DNA of 64,000 nucleotides, from contig NZ_JAENHN010000002.1 in NCBI RefSeq assembly GCF_016595795.1, positions 120,810 through 184,809 on the forward strand, written 5' to 3'. The position numbers were made by a program, and so were the translations under genes. The stretch is from Clostridium yunnanense (lineage in GTDB: Bacteria; Bacillota; Clostridia; Clostridiales; Clostridiaceae). Below are positions 42,495 through 51,746 of the stretch, piece by piece. Each line of letters begins with the position of its first letter. Position 1 is the stretch's first letter. Under the pieces are notes generated by a model that was not told the origin of the DNA, did no database searches, and worked only from the letters and a program-made list of their open reading frames with translations.

Positions 42495-42595
42495 AGATAG
42501 ACCAGTTCCAAATAATATATAACTAAGCAACTTAACTTCCATTAATAGTTAATAGAATCAGTAGCTAAGTTTTGTAGAGTAGAACCGGAGTATCT
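42495..42595. repeat. Hairpin repeat, copy F (divergent)
   Basis: 101 bases with paired ends AGATA/TATCT, CC/GG and GTTC/GAAC, and inner TTAACT/AGTTAA. Length and plan match copies A-E, while sequence identity is low. It lies in the 620-base gap 42,051-42,673, otherwise AT-rich without gene. Confidence 0.5.
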
Positions 42596-42673
42596 ATAAC
42601 TTACATTCAATCATCCTACAAAGTAAATACATTTAATATTACAACAACCAAACTAATGTAATGAGGTGAGTTT

Positions 42674-43516
42674 ATGAAAATAATGGTCTTAGGTTCAAAC
42701 GGTAATATTGGGAGTTATCTATCCAACTACCTAAAAAATATACATGAAATCATAGCTTTAGACAAAAACAATTTAGATATAACTGATAAGAATTCAGTTT
42801 TACAAACTATTAATTCAGCTTCGCCAGATATAGTTATACAAGCTGCAGGATTGGCTGATATAGATTTCTGTGAAAGCCACGAAACTGAATCTTATACTGT
42901 AAATACACTTGGAACACTAAATGTGGCTTATGCCTGTAATAGCCTGTCCATCCCTATTATGTACATCTCATCAGCTTATGTATATGGTGGCGAAAAGCAT
43001 TCTCCGTACTTTGAAACTGATAAATGCATTCCAATAAATATATACGGCAAATCAAAACTCGCTGCCGAGAAACTTATTCGCACTATATGTAGTAAATACT
43101 TTATAATTAGAACTTCTTGGTGTTTTGGAGGAAATGATTGTTATATAAAAAAAGCGTTATCTCAAGCAAATGCTCCTATATTTCTAATTTCAGATGCCAT
43201 CATAAATCCAACATATATAGAGGATTTATGTAACTCGATATCTCAAATTATAACCTCAGATTTTTACGGAGTATATAATTGCGTAAATGATGGATATACT
43301 TCAAAGCAAGAGGTCATAAAATATACCTTTGAATATTTTAATATACAAAAGAATGTTCTACCTCTATCTACAGAAGCTATTACAAATATCGCTCCAAGAC
43401 CTAAATACACTGCAATGAATACATGTCTTTTATATAACTGCTTTAATATAAAAATGCCTTCTTGGAAAGACAGTATAACTCAATATTTAGATACTATAGT
43501 CAATTCAACTCAATAA
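42674..43516 (+). CDS. RmlD-like NAD(P)-dependent sugar reductase
   Basis: A 280-residue short-chain reductase of the extended SDR family, closest in pattern to dTDP-4-dehydrorhamnose reductase. Rossmann motif GSNGNIGSYL at the N-terminus, DITDKNSVLQTI, SPDIVIQAAGLADIDFCE, and the active-site SSAYVYGG with YGKSKLAAE (Y-x3-K). GAGGTGAGTTT precedes the ATG. No other rhamnose genes are adjacent, so the substrate is uncertain. Confidence 0.82.
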   Translation: MKIMVLGSNGNIGSYLSNYLKNIHEIIALDKNNLDITDKNSVLQTINSASPDIVIQAAGLADIDFCESHETESYTVNTLGTLNVAYACNSLSIPIMYISSAYVYGGEKHSPYFETDKCIPINIYGKSKLAAEKLIRTICSKYFIIRTSWCFGGNDCYIKKALSQANAPIFLISDAIINPTYIEDLCNSISQIITSDFYGVYNCVNDGYTSKQEVIKYTFEYFNIQKNVLPLSTEAITNIAPRPKYTAMNTCLLYNCFNIKMPSWKDSITQYLDTIVNSTQ

Positions 43517-43549
43517 GTTTTTTAGTATATTTAGATTATTTCTAAATAT

Positions 43550-43582
43550 ATAAAAGGTCGCCAGTAAAGGCGACCTTTTATA
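43550..43582. terminator. Terminator between convergent genes
   Basis: AAAAGGTCGCC pairs with GGCGACCTTTT around a six-base loop. Confidence 0.88.
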
Positions 43583-43644
43583 TTAAAAACATTATTTGTA
43601 CAAAAAATATCAATCTTCAAATATAAAACTAATTTTGGGTTCTA

Positions 43645-44163
43645 TTATCTAGAAGTTGACGATAAAACTTTTCTAAAATCTTTTCTAGTAGCTTTAGATA
43701 TAGCTTCTACCAAAACATATGTTATTGTACCATCTATAAAGTGGTGAATAATAGTTCCCACAAATACTGTTATGATTATAAACTGAAAATTAAACTGTGG
43801 AAAAGGCATAATTACTAAAGCTTCTAGCAATCCATGTATTGGCGAGGTAAAAACAACTGTTTTACCATATGAAACACCTTTCTTAATCATGTATGCACCT
43901 GCAAGTCCTACAAATACATGCATTAAGGCCCTTAATACCACCCAAATAGGCTTTCCAGCTATAATGAACCCTACAGCATTACCTAGCCCTACTGCTACAG
44001 CAGCAAAAGGCGATACAAACATACTTAAAAACATCGGAACATGTGATGCAATCGTAGCAGAAAAAGGTGGTATATAAACAGTGGCAAATCCAAAAGTAAT
44101 TGGTATTATAATTGCTAGTGCTATAAGTACTGAAATATAAGTTAATTTTTTTGTTTTATTCAT
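43645..44163 (-). CDS. ECF transporter S component, NiaX-like
   Basis: A 172-residue membrane protein from the ATG at 44,163 (GGGGAGACTTATA upstream). About five or six hydrophobic helices. The segment around YIPPFSATIASHVPMFLSMF, followed by SPFAAVAVGLGNAVGF and PIWVVLRALMHV, resembles NiaX, the niacin-binding subunit of an ECF transporter. The energising components are not in the window. Niacin specificity is likely but inferred from resemblance. Confidence 0.75.
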   Translation of the reverse strand: MNKTKKLTYISVLIALAIIIPITFGFATVYIPPFSATIASHVPMFLSMFVSPFAAVAVGLGNAVGFIIAGKPIWVVLRALMHVFVGLAGAYMIKKGVSYGKTVVFTSPIHGLLEALVIMPFPQFNFQFIIITVFVGTIIHHFIDGTITYVLVEAISKATRKDFRKVLSSTSR

Positions 44164-44185
44164 TATAAGTCTCCCCTTTTCAAAT

Positions 44186-44226
44186 GTATATACACTAGTA
44201 TACATTAAGAAATTACACTAGTAAAC
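44186..44226 (-). promoter_or_regulatory. Paired operator-like repeats before the ECF gene
   Basis: ACACTAGTA occurs at 44,192-44,200 and 44,215-44,223, 23 bases apart, each within a near-palindrome (TATACACTAGTATA, TTACACTAGTAA). This suits a dimeric repressor; a niacin-responsive NiaR-type regulator would fit the transporter but is not shown. Confidence 0.5.
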
Positions 44227-44382
44227 AGTTTGTTCATTTTTGAATAGACTTTCTTATAATATCTTTTAGACTTATATTATTAAATAGAGTATTCCTTAAA
44301 TAAGAAGCATAAATACATCTTTTTTGCTAAAACTAAAATATAACCAAATTCTAAATATTTTACTTTACAGGAGGTGATTTTC

Positions 44383-44844
44383 ATGTCAGTTGAGGCTCCA
44401 TCAAAAGAAATAGTATTAGAATTAAATCGTTTTTTAAAAGGTATTCAAATGGGTATAGAAGCCTTTGAAAACCTACAACATAAAGCGAATGAGAATAGTT
44501 TAAAACAATGTTTTTTGCAAGTTCAATCAACCTATTTAAGCCATAGTAATATTTTAAGAGAAAGAATAGAACAACTTGGCGGCGTCCCAAAAGAGGGTGT
44601 GGGTATTACTGGTAAATTTGCTGAGGTATATGAAAAACTAAAGAATCTCACTGTAGATTCTGATGAAGAAGTGATTTTAGAAGCTTATAAAGCATGTAAA
44701 ACAGGGTTTACTATGGGTGATAGATTTATTGAAGATACTGATAATCTTGACCCTATTAGTAAAGGAATAATAGAAACTATAGTTAAAGACAATAAAAATC
44801 TCGCTCAAATCTTTTTGAATAAAACATCTGAAAATAAATTTTAG
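44383..44844 (+). CDS. DUF2383 four-helix-bundle protein
   Basis: A 153-residue protein from the ATG at 44,383; AGGAGG lies seven bases upstream. The PA2169/DUF2383 pattern is seen: ELNRFLKGIQMGIEAFENL, a central helix with H and R residues, VDSDEEVILEAYKACKTGF and a final helix. Such ferritin-like bundles are cytoplasmic; function is unknown. Confidence 0.78.
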   Translation: MSVEAPSKEIVLELNRFLKGIQMGIEAFENLQHKANENSLKQCFLQVQSTYLSHSNILRERIEQLGGVPKEGVGITGKFAEVYEKLKNLTVDSDEEVILEAYKACKTGFTMGDRFIEDTDNLDPISKGIIETIVKDNKNLAQIFLNKTSENKF

Positions 44845-44850
44845 GCATGA

Positions 44851-44887
44851 AAAATCGCTGAAGCGACTTTCTTCAGCGATCTTTTTA
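44851..44887 (+). terminator. Terminator of the DUF2383 gene
   Basis: ATCGCTGAAG pairs with CTTCAGCGAT around a seven-base loop, followed by CTTTTT. Confidence 0.88.
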
Positions 44888-44945
44888 CCATCTGCCTTTC
44901 CGAGTGTATATTCGAAAAGTTTGTCAGGCGAGTAATATTTATTTT
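44881..44945. repeat. Short intergenic repeat K, copy 2
   Basis: Counterpart of 42,083-42,150, sharing the same ordered blocks. It follows the terminator and ends at the def stop. Confidence 0.55.
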
Positions 44946-44949
44946 TAAT

Positions 44950-45423
44950 TTATTCTTCTTCGTCAACTAACTCGTACATTTCAATGGCTTGATCAACATA
45001 CATAATCCCATCTAAGTGGTCTATCTCATGACAAAAACATCTTGCTAAAAGCCCTGTAGCCTCGTACTCTACAGCCACACCTTTTTCATTTAGTGCTTTT
45101 ACCTTAACTTTTTTAGGTCTTTCAACTAACCCTTCAAAGCCAACATAACTTAGACATCCTTCGTACCCTTCTTCTTTACCTTCTCTATAAGTTATCTCAG
45201 GATTAATTAATACTATTGGTTCTGATCCATCTCGTAGGTCTATAAATACAACTCTTTTGTTTACTGCAATTTGAGGTGCTGCAAGACCAACACCATCTAC
45301 AGAATATAATGTATCCTTTAAGTCCTTTACTAGTGCTAATGTTTGTGCATTTATTTCTTTAATAGGCGCTGATACTTTCTTTAAATGATCATCACCTAAC
45401 TGAACTATCTTTCTTACTGGCAT
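44950..45423 (-). CDS. def: Peptide deformylase
   Basis: A 157-residue metalloenzyme that removes the formyl group from new proteins. All three active-site motifs are present: GVGLAAPQI, EGCLSY and HEIDHLDG. The ATG at 45,423 follows AAAGGAGTTACCTTA. Acidic C-terminus (LVDEEE). It is a single-gene unit here, not next to fmt as in many genomes. Confidence 0.95.
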   Translation of the reverse strand: MPVRKIVQLGDDHLKKVSAPIKEINAQTLALVKDLKDTLYSVDGVGLAAPQIAVNKRVVFIDLRDGSEPIVLINPEITYREGKEEGYEGCLSYVGFEGLVERPKKVKVKALNEKGVAVEYEATGLLARCFCHEIDHLDGIMYVDQAIEMYELVDEEE

Positions 45424-45529
45424 TAAGGTAACTCCTTTCAAAATCTATCTAAAAACATTATTACATACTAACCCTAATTACTTCAACTAAAATTTATAGA
45501 TTCCAAGAAATCACCAAGTTTTTTATTTG

Positions 45530-46798
45530 CTAGTTTATATTTATAGAACCATTTTTTGTTTCCATCATAAAAAGAAACTTACCACCATTCACTTCGCCTT
45601 CTAAGGTGTTTTTGTTATTACTAGACAATCCAAAACTATTAGTTATAGACCCACTTTTTGTAGTGCATTTAAATTTAGCTGATTGTTCCTTTAAGATTCT
45701 ACTATTTATATCTCCGAAAGCACTATATATGGTAATATCACCTTCTATAGGCTTATTACTTTCTAGCTTTATAGTACCATTATTAGCTTCTATATTTGCA
45801 CCTTTCAGTGGATTGATTATGTTTACTTCTCCGTATTTACTTGATACTTTGGAGAATCCACTAATGTTCTTTTCAGTGAAGGATCCATTTGACCCTTTAA
45901 ATTCTAGATCATCGCTTATATTTTCTATACTTGTTGACCCATAAGCATTTGAACTTATAACTTTTCCTTTTACATTGATTATATTAAGGGCTCCATTATT
46001 ACAGCCTACATTAAGATTTCCCTCTACAGTATCAATCTTAACCGATCCATACTTATTATTTACTTCAAGATTCCCCTTGATATTACTGATATTAGTGTTT
46101 CCATTTGATTGATCAACTTTTCCATCACTAGAAATATTGGCGATCACAACATCTCCATAAGAACTTTTAATATTATATTTCACAGAATCAGGTAATTTTA
46201 TAGTGAAATCTAATTTTTTAACTGCGCCGTCTTGTTTGTTTTGATTATAATTTGCTCCTACTACAAGATTTTCTCCATCTGTAAACTCAATGGCTTGTTT
46301 TTGCAATTCACTTATAACAGATTCATTATTATAACCAATAGTAATATTTGCTTCAATTTCTATCTTATCATTACCACTCTTATCAATAGAAATCTTCCCT
46401 TGTTTGTTTTCTATCGTCAAAGATTTCTTTGATTGAAATTCCATTTTGTTAGATACTATCTTTTCATTGCTAAAAGTATTTATAGATATGCCATTTCCGT
46501 TGAAAATTGAAACTCCATTTTTCGCAGCAAAACTTATACCACTGCTTATAAATACAAAAATAACTATAATTATAGCGATAAAAACGCTTTTACCATCTAC
46601 AGTAACATTAAGTTTAGGATTTCCTGCTAAGAACGCTCCTACTACCAGTTCTATTCCCAAGCATATTATTAAAACTGGCCACCATTTTTCTATAATTTCA
46701 AAATAGTATAGATTCTGTATTCTTGCTACTATAAGCAATGTACCAAGCAATATCAGCCCAATACCTGCAGATAGCCTTCCTATCTTCCATTGTTTCAT
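45530..46798 (-). CDS. Membrane protein with DUF4097-type beta-helix domain
   Basis: A 422-residue protein. The first 100 residues contain three hydrophobic segments (LSAGIGLILLGTLLIVARI, WWPVLIICLGIELVVGAFLA, VFIAIIIVIFVFISSGISFA), resembling the LiaI/LiaF-type membrane part. Residues 130-420 are short repeating beta strands with N and G turns (GDVVIANISSDGKVDQSNGN and like stretches), as in the DUF4097 (toastrack) domain. Such proteins take part in envelope-stress responses. It overlaps or abuts the next gene (two bases), so they form one operon. Confidence 0.82.
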   Translation of the reverse strand: MKQWKIGRLSAGIGLILLGTLLIVARIQNLYYFEIIEKWWPVLIICLGIELVVGAFLAGNPKLNVTVDGKSVFIAIIIVIFVFISSGISFAAKNGVSIFNGNGISINTFSNEKIVSNKMEFQSKKSLTIENKQGKISIDKSGNDKIEIEANITIGYNNESVISELQKQAIEFTDGENLVVGANYNQNKQDGAVKKLDFTIKLPDSVKYNIKSSYGDVVIANISSDGKVDQSNGNTNISNIKGNLEVNNKYGSVKIDTVEGNLNVGCNNGALNIINVKGKVISSNAYGSTSIENISDDLEFKGSNGSFTEKNISGFSKVSSKYGEVNIINPLKGANIEANNGTIKLESNKPIEGDITIYSAFGDINSRILKEQSAKFKCTTKSGSITNSFGLSSNNKNTLEGEVNGGKFLFMMETKNGSININ

Positions 46799-46800
46799 TA

Positions 46801-47541
46801 TTAGTCCTCCCTATTAATTTCCTTCGGCTTCCCCATAAAAAGCATTTTAATACCAAATCCAATTAGAATTACGGAAGATAATATAACCTTTGTATAATCT
46901 TTAATCATATAAAATACTCTATTATCTACAAATTCACCTAAAAATCTGTTTGCTAATGCTATAAAACCTGCTGCTATAAACACTACGCCAAGAAGTTTAA
47001 CCCAGTTATCAAACCACTTTCCTGAAAAATTTATTTCTGTTGTTTCTCTTACTCCCTTTACATTCATTAAATCTAATACAGAATAAATTATTATTGCTGG
47101 TACTCCTAGCCTTAAAATATCTATATTTACCAATGATGATAATATATAAACAATTAGGAATAGATATAACAACTTTTGACCTTTTTCTTTTTCTCCTAAG
47201 TAAAGTTGACCTAATCCTGGTATAACAGAAAGCATAAATGCAATTAATTTTCTTTCATCTTCACTACTTTTATCATCAGCTAAGTTTATCATTCCCTTAT
47301 TTACTTTTTCTGCATTGATTACACAGTCTAATACGTTAAATATCCATAATGCAGGTATCGCTGCTTCGAACACCCTCGAATATCCTCCTACGATATCGTA
47401 AGAATGACTTAAGAAACTTGCTGTGAAGATATAAGACAAGAAACCTCCTAAGAATATTAATCCTCTATTATTTTCTCCTAAGTATATATGTCCAAGTCCT
47501 GGTATAAAAGAAAGAAAAAATGCTTTAAATTTACTTTTCAT
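46801..47541 (-). CDS. Membrane protein with duplicated TM2-like segments
   Basis: A 246-residue protein with an internal duplication: SFIPGLGHIYLGENNRGLIF near the N-terminus and SVIPGLGQLYLGEKEKGQKL in the middle, each with membrane helices, as in TM2-like proteins. A final hydrophobic pair follows. AAGGAGGATTCATATT precedes the ATG. It is the first gene of the operon with the DUF4097 protein, suggesting an envelope role. Confidence 0.8.
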   Translation of the reverse strand: MKSKFKAFFLSFIPGLGHIYLGENNRGLIFLGGFLSYIFTASFLSHSYDIVGGYSRVFEAAIPALWIFNVLDCVINAEKVNKGMINLADDKSSEDERKLIAFMLSVIPGLGQLYLGEKEKGQKLLYLFLIVYILSSLVNIDILRLGVPAIIIYSVLDLMNVKGVRETTEINFSGKWFDNWVKLLGVVFIAAGFIALANRFLGEFVDNRVFYMIKDYTKVILSSVILIGFGIKMLFMGKPKEINRED

Positions 47542-47738
47542 AATATGAATCCTCCTTGTAAATCTTATATGATAATAATAAATGCTAAAACTTAAGATTA
47601 TAGTTAATAAATTCTTAACTTTTTCTTAAAGTCTTTAAAATCAAAAATATAAATGGAACATTAAATGAATCCATCCTTATATTGTAGCACAACCATAGAC
47701 ATTAACCAATATTTTACACAATGTATCCTTCGCAGCAA

Positions 47739-47780
47739 AAAAGTAGTTAAATTCAACATAGAGCTGAACTTAACTACTTG
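47739..47780 (-). terminator. Terminator of the 49-residue gene
   Basis: AAGTAGTTAA pairs with TTAACTACTT and inner GTTCA with TTGAA on the minus strand, followed by six T residues. Confidence 0.85.
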
Positions 47781-47785
47781 ATGAT

Positions 47786-47935
47786 TTAGAAATGTGGAGT
47801 TATTTCTTCTTTTTGGATTCTCTTTAAATCTTTTAATCTAAGCTTTGTTTCTTCCATTATCTTATCCCAAGATTCTCCATCTATAAGCATTTTTTTAGCA
47901 ACTTCATATGCATGGTCTTTTTCACTTATTCCCAT
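47786..47935 (-). CDS. Small helical protein, helix-turn-helix-like
   Basis: A 49-residue gene with a perfect AGGAGG seven bases before its ATG and a good terminator. The protein (MGISEKDHAYEVAKKMLIDG, then ESWDKIMEETKLRLKDLKRI) has the spacing of the short helix-turn-helix found at the C-termini of Rpn-type transposases, with A-K-K-M-L-x-x-G and I-x-x-x-T. It could be a remnant of such a protein or an independent small regulator. Function unknown. Confidence 0.65.
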   Translation of the reverse strand: MGISEKDHAYEVAKKMLIDGESWDKIMEETKLRLKDLKRIQKEEITPHF

Positions 47936-48231
47936 AGTTACCTCCTTATTATTAAGGCTTTATTTATTATTGTTCTAATTAAGGTATACTATTTTAGTAA
48001 ACCCTTAATTAAAACTCAGTTCTAAACATAGCCATTATTTGATATATAAATATTTTTAAGGATCTAACTATAGTGTGTTGAACATTAAGTCTTCATATTC
48101 ATTGAAATTCTTTCTAAACATTATTTCCTTTGGATATGTTTAAAAATATTGTTTAAATAAGCTCTTATGAAGTAGATAATCATATGACTAATCACTTAAT
48201 CTAAGCTCATTACTTTAGTAGTGTCTTTGCC

Positions 48232-49116
48232 TTAAATAGCTTCTTCATTTATATGATTGATAAGTGATTCAATGCTATTAGTTATCTTCTTCGCAACATA
48301 TGGATTATTCATAGTGTATAGATGAATACCACTTACTCCAGAAGATATCAAGTCAACAATTTGCTCTACTGCATAAGCTATACCTGCATCTCTTAGTGCT
48401 TCTTTATTATGTTCATATTTATCCATTATTTTTATAAATTTTTGCGGAAGGTATGCTCCTGAAAGTGATGCTATTCTCTCAATTTGTTTCTTATTTGTCA
48501 CAGGCATTATACCAGCCTGAATCGGTACGTTTATGTTTTTGCTAGATACTTTATCAAGAAAGTTATAATACAAATTATTATCAAAAAACAGTTGTGATAC
48601 TAAAAAATCTGCTCCTGCCTCTACCTTGTTTTTCAGATGCAATATATCATTATCTAAATTATCACTTTGAACATGTCCTTCTGGGTAACAAGCTGCTCCT
48701 AGACATAAATCTTCTTTGTCTCTTAAATGCTTAATAAGTTCATAAGCATAAGTATATCTATCACTTTTATTTTCTTCTCCATTCACATCGCCTCTTAAAG
48801 CTAAGATATTTTTAATGTTATTTTTATTTAAATCGTCAACAATCTTATTTATTTTATCTTCGCTTGAGTTAATGCATGTAAGATGAGCTAACGCTTCTAT
48901 TCCATATTTATTTTTTACTAAAGAACTTAATTCACAAGTTCTGTTGTTATTAACGCTTCCACCAGCTCCATAGGTAACACTTATATAGTCTGGGTTTAAA
49001 ACTGCTAATTCCTCTATTGTTTTATAAACTGTATCTATTGGCGAAGTAAGCTTTGGAGGAAATATTTCAAAAGAAAAAACCATCCTCTTGTGTTTAAATA
49101 AATCCTTAATTAGCAT
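48232..49116 (-). CDS. metF: Methylenetetrahydrofolate reductase
   Basis: A 294-residue flavoenzyme that makes 5-methyl-tetrahydrofolate for methionine synthesis or the Wood-Ljungdahl methyl branch. Motifs: FSFEIFPPK at the N-terminus, YISVTYGAGGS, LAHLTCI, NILALRGD and FLVSQLFFDN. AAGGAGGACTTACT precedes the ATG. The SAM-I riboswitch 50 bases upstream shows control by S-adenosylmethionine. Confidence 0.95.
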   Translation of the reverse strand: MLIKDLFKHKRMVFSFEIFPPKLTSPIDTVYKTIEELAVLNPDYISVTYGAGGSVNNNRTCELSSLVKNKYGIEALAHLTCINSSEDKINKIVDDLNKNNIKNILALRGDVNGEENKSDRYTYAYELIKHLRDKEDLCLGAACYPEGHVQSDNLDNDILHLKNKVEAGADFLVSQLFFDNNLYYNFLDKVSSKNINVPIQAGIMPVTNKKQIERIASLSGAYLPQKFIKIMDKYEHNKEALRDAGIAYAVEQIVDLISSGVSGIHLYTMNNPYVAKKITNSIESLINHINEEAI

Positions 49117-49163
49117 AGTAAGTCCTCCTTTAATTTTAAAATAAATTATTCTTTTTTAAAGAA

Positions 49164-49390
49164 TAAAAAAACCTAGAGGATATACCTCTAGGTCTAAACC
49201 ACAAAGCATATCCTATCTTCCAGTAAAAACTGCAGGATTTAGCACCTTTATATGCTCGGTTAATAATAAAATTTAACTTATATCAATTATTAGATATCCT
49301 AATTTCTATAAGTTAAGTCTTATATATAACCTATTATAAGGTTGCCGGGTTTCACAGGGCCAGTCCCTCCACCACTCTTGATAAGATGAT
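49164..49390 (-). promoter_or_regulatory. SAM-I riboswitch (S-box) controlling metF
   Basis: On the minus strand the S-box elements follow in order: CTTATCAAGAGTGGTGGAGG, GACTGGCCC, GTGAAACCCGGCAACC, then GGTGCTAAATCC and GGAAGATAGG. The 3' end is an intrinsic terminator, ACCTAGAGG/CCTCTAGGT plus T7. With SAM bound, transcription should stop there. The P3 arm is unusually long and AT-rich. The bases between it and 49,565 show nothing else I can identify. Confidence 0.95.
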
Positions 49391-49565
49391 TTATTCAATT
49401 ATTTAATTTACAATTAGTTCAGTACTATATGTATATAATATCATATTATATACTATATTATTAATAATTTTCAATTAATTTTCACTTTTTATTTTCAAAT
49501 TATTATTTAATCTATCAATATAGTATATTAATTTAATTAAGGTCATAAATATATAAGCTTAATGT

Positions 49566-50519
49566 TTATAATCTAAGTAACAGTATTAAAATAGATATAA
49601 GACTTAAACATGTACTTATTAAACATATATAAGAAACTACCTGCCTTGTATTCATTCCTTTTTGCTCAAGTCTATAATGTATTTGACTTCTATCTGCTTG
49701 ATATACAGGTTTGCCTTCACTAAATCTCTTGAATATTACAAATATATTATCAAATATAGGTACCCCCAACGCTAAAAACGGGATGAATATGGACATTACC
49801 GTAGCCTGTTTAAAGGCACCATCTAAAGCTATTATAGCTAAAGTAAATCCTAAAAAATTAGCACCTGAATCCCCCATAAATATTCTTGCAGGATGCCTGT
49901 TATATTTAAGGAATCCTAATACTGCACCTACAAGTATTATTGACATAAGCGCTGAATCAGTTTGCCCTTTGGCAAGTGCTACTACAAATAAGGTTGTCGC
50001 TGATATGGTTGATATCCCACCTGCTAAACCATCCATTCCATCAGACCAATTAATAACTGTAGTGACTCCAAATATCCAAGTAATAGTAAGTAAGTATTTT
50101 AGTACGCCAGGTAACTCTATATAGCTACCGTTAAACGGATCTGTAATCCCATTAAATACTATACCTGATTTATATATTAGACTTGCTGCTAATATTTGTA
50201 CTAAAACTCTTGGAAATATCATAAACTCTTTGCCTTTTGTCTTAAAATAATCATCTAATAATCCTATTAACAAAATCATTATTGATGAAACAAATAAATA
50301 TAGACTTTGAGTTCTATCATTTCGTACTAATAAAAAATAACCTATAAAAAAACCAATGAACATAACTATACCACCAATTATAGGTATAGGTTTATCATGT
50401 TTTTTTCTCTCAGTAGGTTTATCTGTAAACTCTATTTTATGAGCTATTTTCATTAATGATGGAGTTATTAGTATTGCCACTAATGATGATACTAAAATAC
50501 CTAAAATATAATTAAACAT
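49566..50519 (-). CDS. MraY/WecA-family UDP-GlcNAc:undecaprenyl-P transferase (TagO type)
   Basis: A 317-residue membrane enzyme that starts wall teichoic acid or related glycan synthesis on undecaprenyl phosphate. The ATG at 50,519 follows AAAGGAGAGATTTTA. Family motifs: DRKKHDKP-like KKHDKPIPIIGG, GLLDDYFKTKG with the DD pair, NWSDGMDGLAGGIS, MGDSGANFLGF and IHYRL. Nine to eleven hydrophobic segments. No other teichoic acid genes are nearby. Confidence 0.9.
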   Translation of the reverse strand: MFNYILGILVSSLVAILITPSLMKIAHKIEFTDKPTERKKHDKPIPIIGGIVMFIGFFIGYFLLVRNDRTQSLYLFVSSIMILLIGLLDDYFKTKGKEFMIFPRVLVQILAASLIYKSGIVFNGITDPFNGSYIELPGVLKYLLTITWIFGVTTVINWSDGMDGLAGGISTISATTLFVVALAKGQTDSALMSIILVGAVLGFLKYNRHPARIFMGDSGANFLGFTLAIIALDGAFKQATVMSIFIPFLALGVPIFDNIFVIFKRFSEGKPVYQADRSQIHYRLEQKGMNTRQVVSYICLISTCLSLISILILLLRL

Positions 50520-50834
50520 TAAAATCTCTCCTTTTATCCTAGGGCACAGCATATATTATATAATATTCTCAAGGACATTCAAAGAAAAATTACATACAAA
50601 CATATCTTTTTCAATAATGTTACAATTATGTACTAAAATAATGTTATCTTCAAACGTTCTGTTCCGACACAAAGTTAAGTTTCCTAAAAACTTTGTATAT
50701 TAATATAGTCCTAGAAAATAACGTCCTTTTCTTTTGCATTAAACTCATTACTAAATGATATTCATGTTTAAAATATATCATTAAATTCCCCCTCAAAGAT
50801 AACAAAAGAATAACAGAGAATATTGCGTATATGT

Positions 50835-50862
50835 AAAATTAAAGGGTCTCATCAGAGCCCCT
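50835..50862 (-). terminator. Terminator of the 69-residue gene
   Basis: GGGCTC pairs with GAGACCC (one bulge) on the minus strand, followed by TTTAATTTT. The rest of 50,520-50,834 is AT-rich with no gene. Confidence 0.65.
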
Positions 50863-50866
50863 CGTT

Positions 50867-51076
50867 TTAATTTATTCTTATCCTTGCTTTTACACCATTT
50901 TCTGACAATCCATCTTTTAAAGCTTTAGTTAACTTGTTTAATATTTCTTTTCTAATTTCATGTTCTACCTGTTCCTTAACAAAGCTGCTGTTAGCTAAAA
51001 GACTGGCAAAGCCACCTTTATGTTTTTCTAGTATCTCCGCATGATTTACTATATCTATATCTATAACAATCCTCAT
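50867..51076 (-). CDS. Small unknown protein
   Basis: A 69-residue protein from the ATG at 51,076, after TGGAGGCAGATTTA. A strand (MRIVIDIDIV) is followed by a long amphipathic helix (FVKEQVEHEIRKEILNKLTK) and a final strand. No family recognised. Confidence 0.65.
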   Translation of the reverse strand: MRIVIDIDIVNHAEILEKHKGGFASLLANSSFVKEQVEHEIRKEILNKLTKALKDGLSENGVKARIRIN

Positions 51077-51158
51077 TAAATCTGCCTCCAAAAATATATA
51101 GTATCCCTATATACTATGTTAAAATCTTAATAGTGATTGTTAAGTTTATGTAAATGAT

Positions 51159-51728
51159 TTATTTATTATCTGGATTGTTCTTACATAACACGGTAAAAGC
51201 ATGACACGGTATAGCATCCTTTTTCTTCACCTCATATTTAGAAAAAATTTCTCGAGTTAAACTATTTAATTCCTCAAATTCTTCCTTAGTTAAATACAAG
51301 GTTCTCGAAGTCAATGATATATTTCCTTCATTATGATCTTCTATTCTAGAGTTTAAGGCTTCAATAACATCATTTCTTGAATTTTGATAATAGTCACTAA
51401 CTAAATTTAAAACCTCTGATTTGTAAATTTGTTTGGCTTGTTCGCTTATATTCTCTCCAACAATTTCAAATCTATCTGCAGTCAAATAATAGTATTTTGC
51501 TATTATCCCCTTAACTTCCTTGGTTCTTATAAGTTCAACGATCCCAGCCTTCTCAAGTTTTTTTATATGATAGTGAACCTTTGCTGGTACTTCACCTAAT
51601 TGATCAGCTATTTCCTTAACCGTAGCTGCATCTCCATTGTTCCTTAATAAGGTAAGTATTCTTAATCTATATGGATCTGAGTATGCCTTTATTTGCTCCA
51701 AAGTGCTCAACTTTACTTTATCTTTCAT
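51159..51728 (-). CDS. ArsR-type winged-helix regulator
   Basis: A 189-residue transcription factor from the ATG at 51,728 (GAGGTGATATTA upstream). The N-terminal winged helix is clear: YSDPYRLRILTLLRNNGDAA, TVKEIADQLGEVPAKVHYHI as the recognition helix, then KKLEKAGIVELIRTKEVKG. The C-terminal 100 residues are helical and likely bind a ligand or dimerise. Neither metal-binding cysteine pairs nor a known ligand motif is evident. It lies ten bases downstream of the membrane-anchored protein gene and may be regulated together with it. Confidence 0.83.
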   Translation of the reverse strand: MKDKVKLSTLEQIKAYSDPYRLRILTLLRNNGDAATVKEIADQLGEVPAKVHYHIKKLEKAGIVELIRTKEVKGIIAKYYYLTADRFEIVGENISEQAKQIYKSEVLNLVSDYYQNSRNDVIEALNSRIEDHNEGNISLTSRTLYLTKEEFEELNSLTREIFSKYEVKKKDAIPCHAFTVLCKNNPDNK

Positions 51729-51746
51729 TAATATCACCTCAACAGT

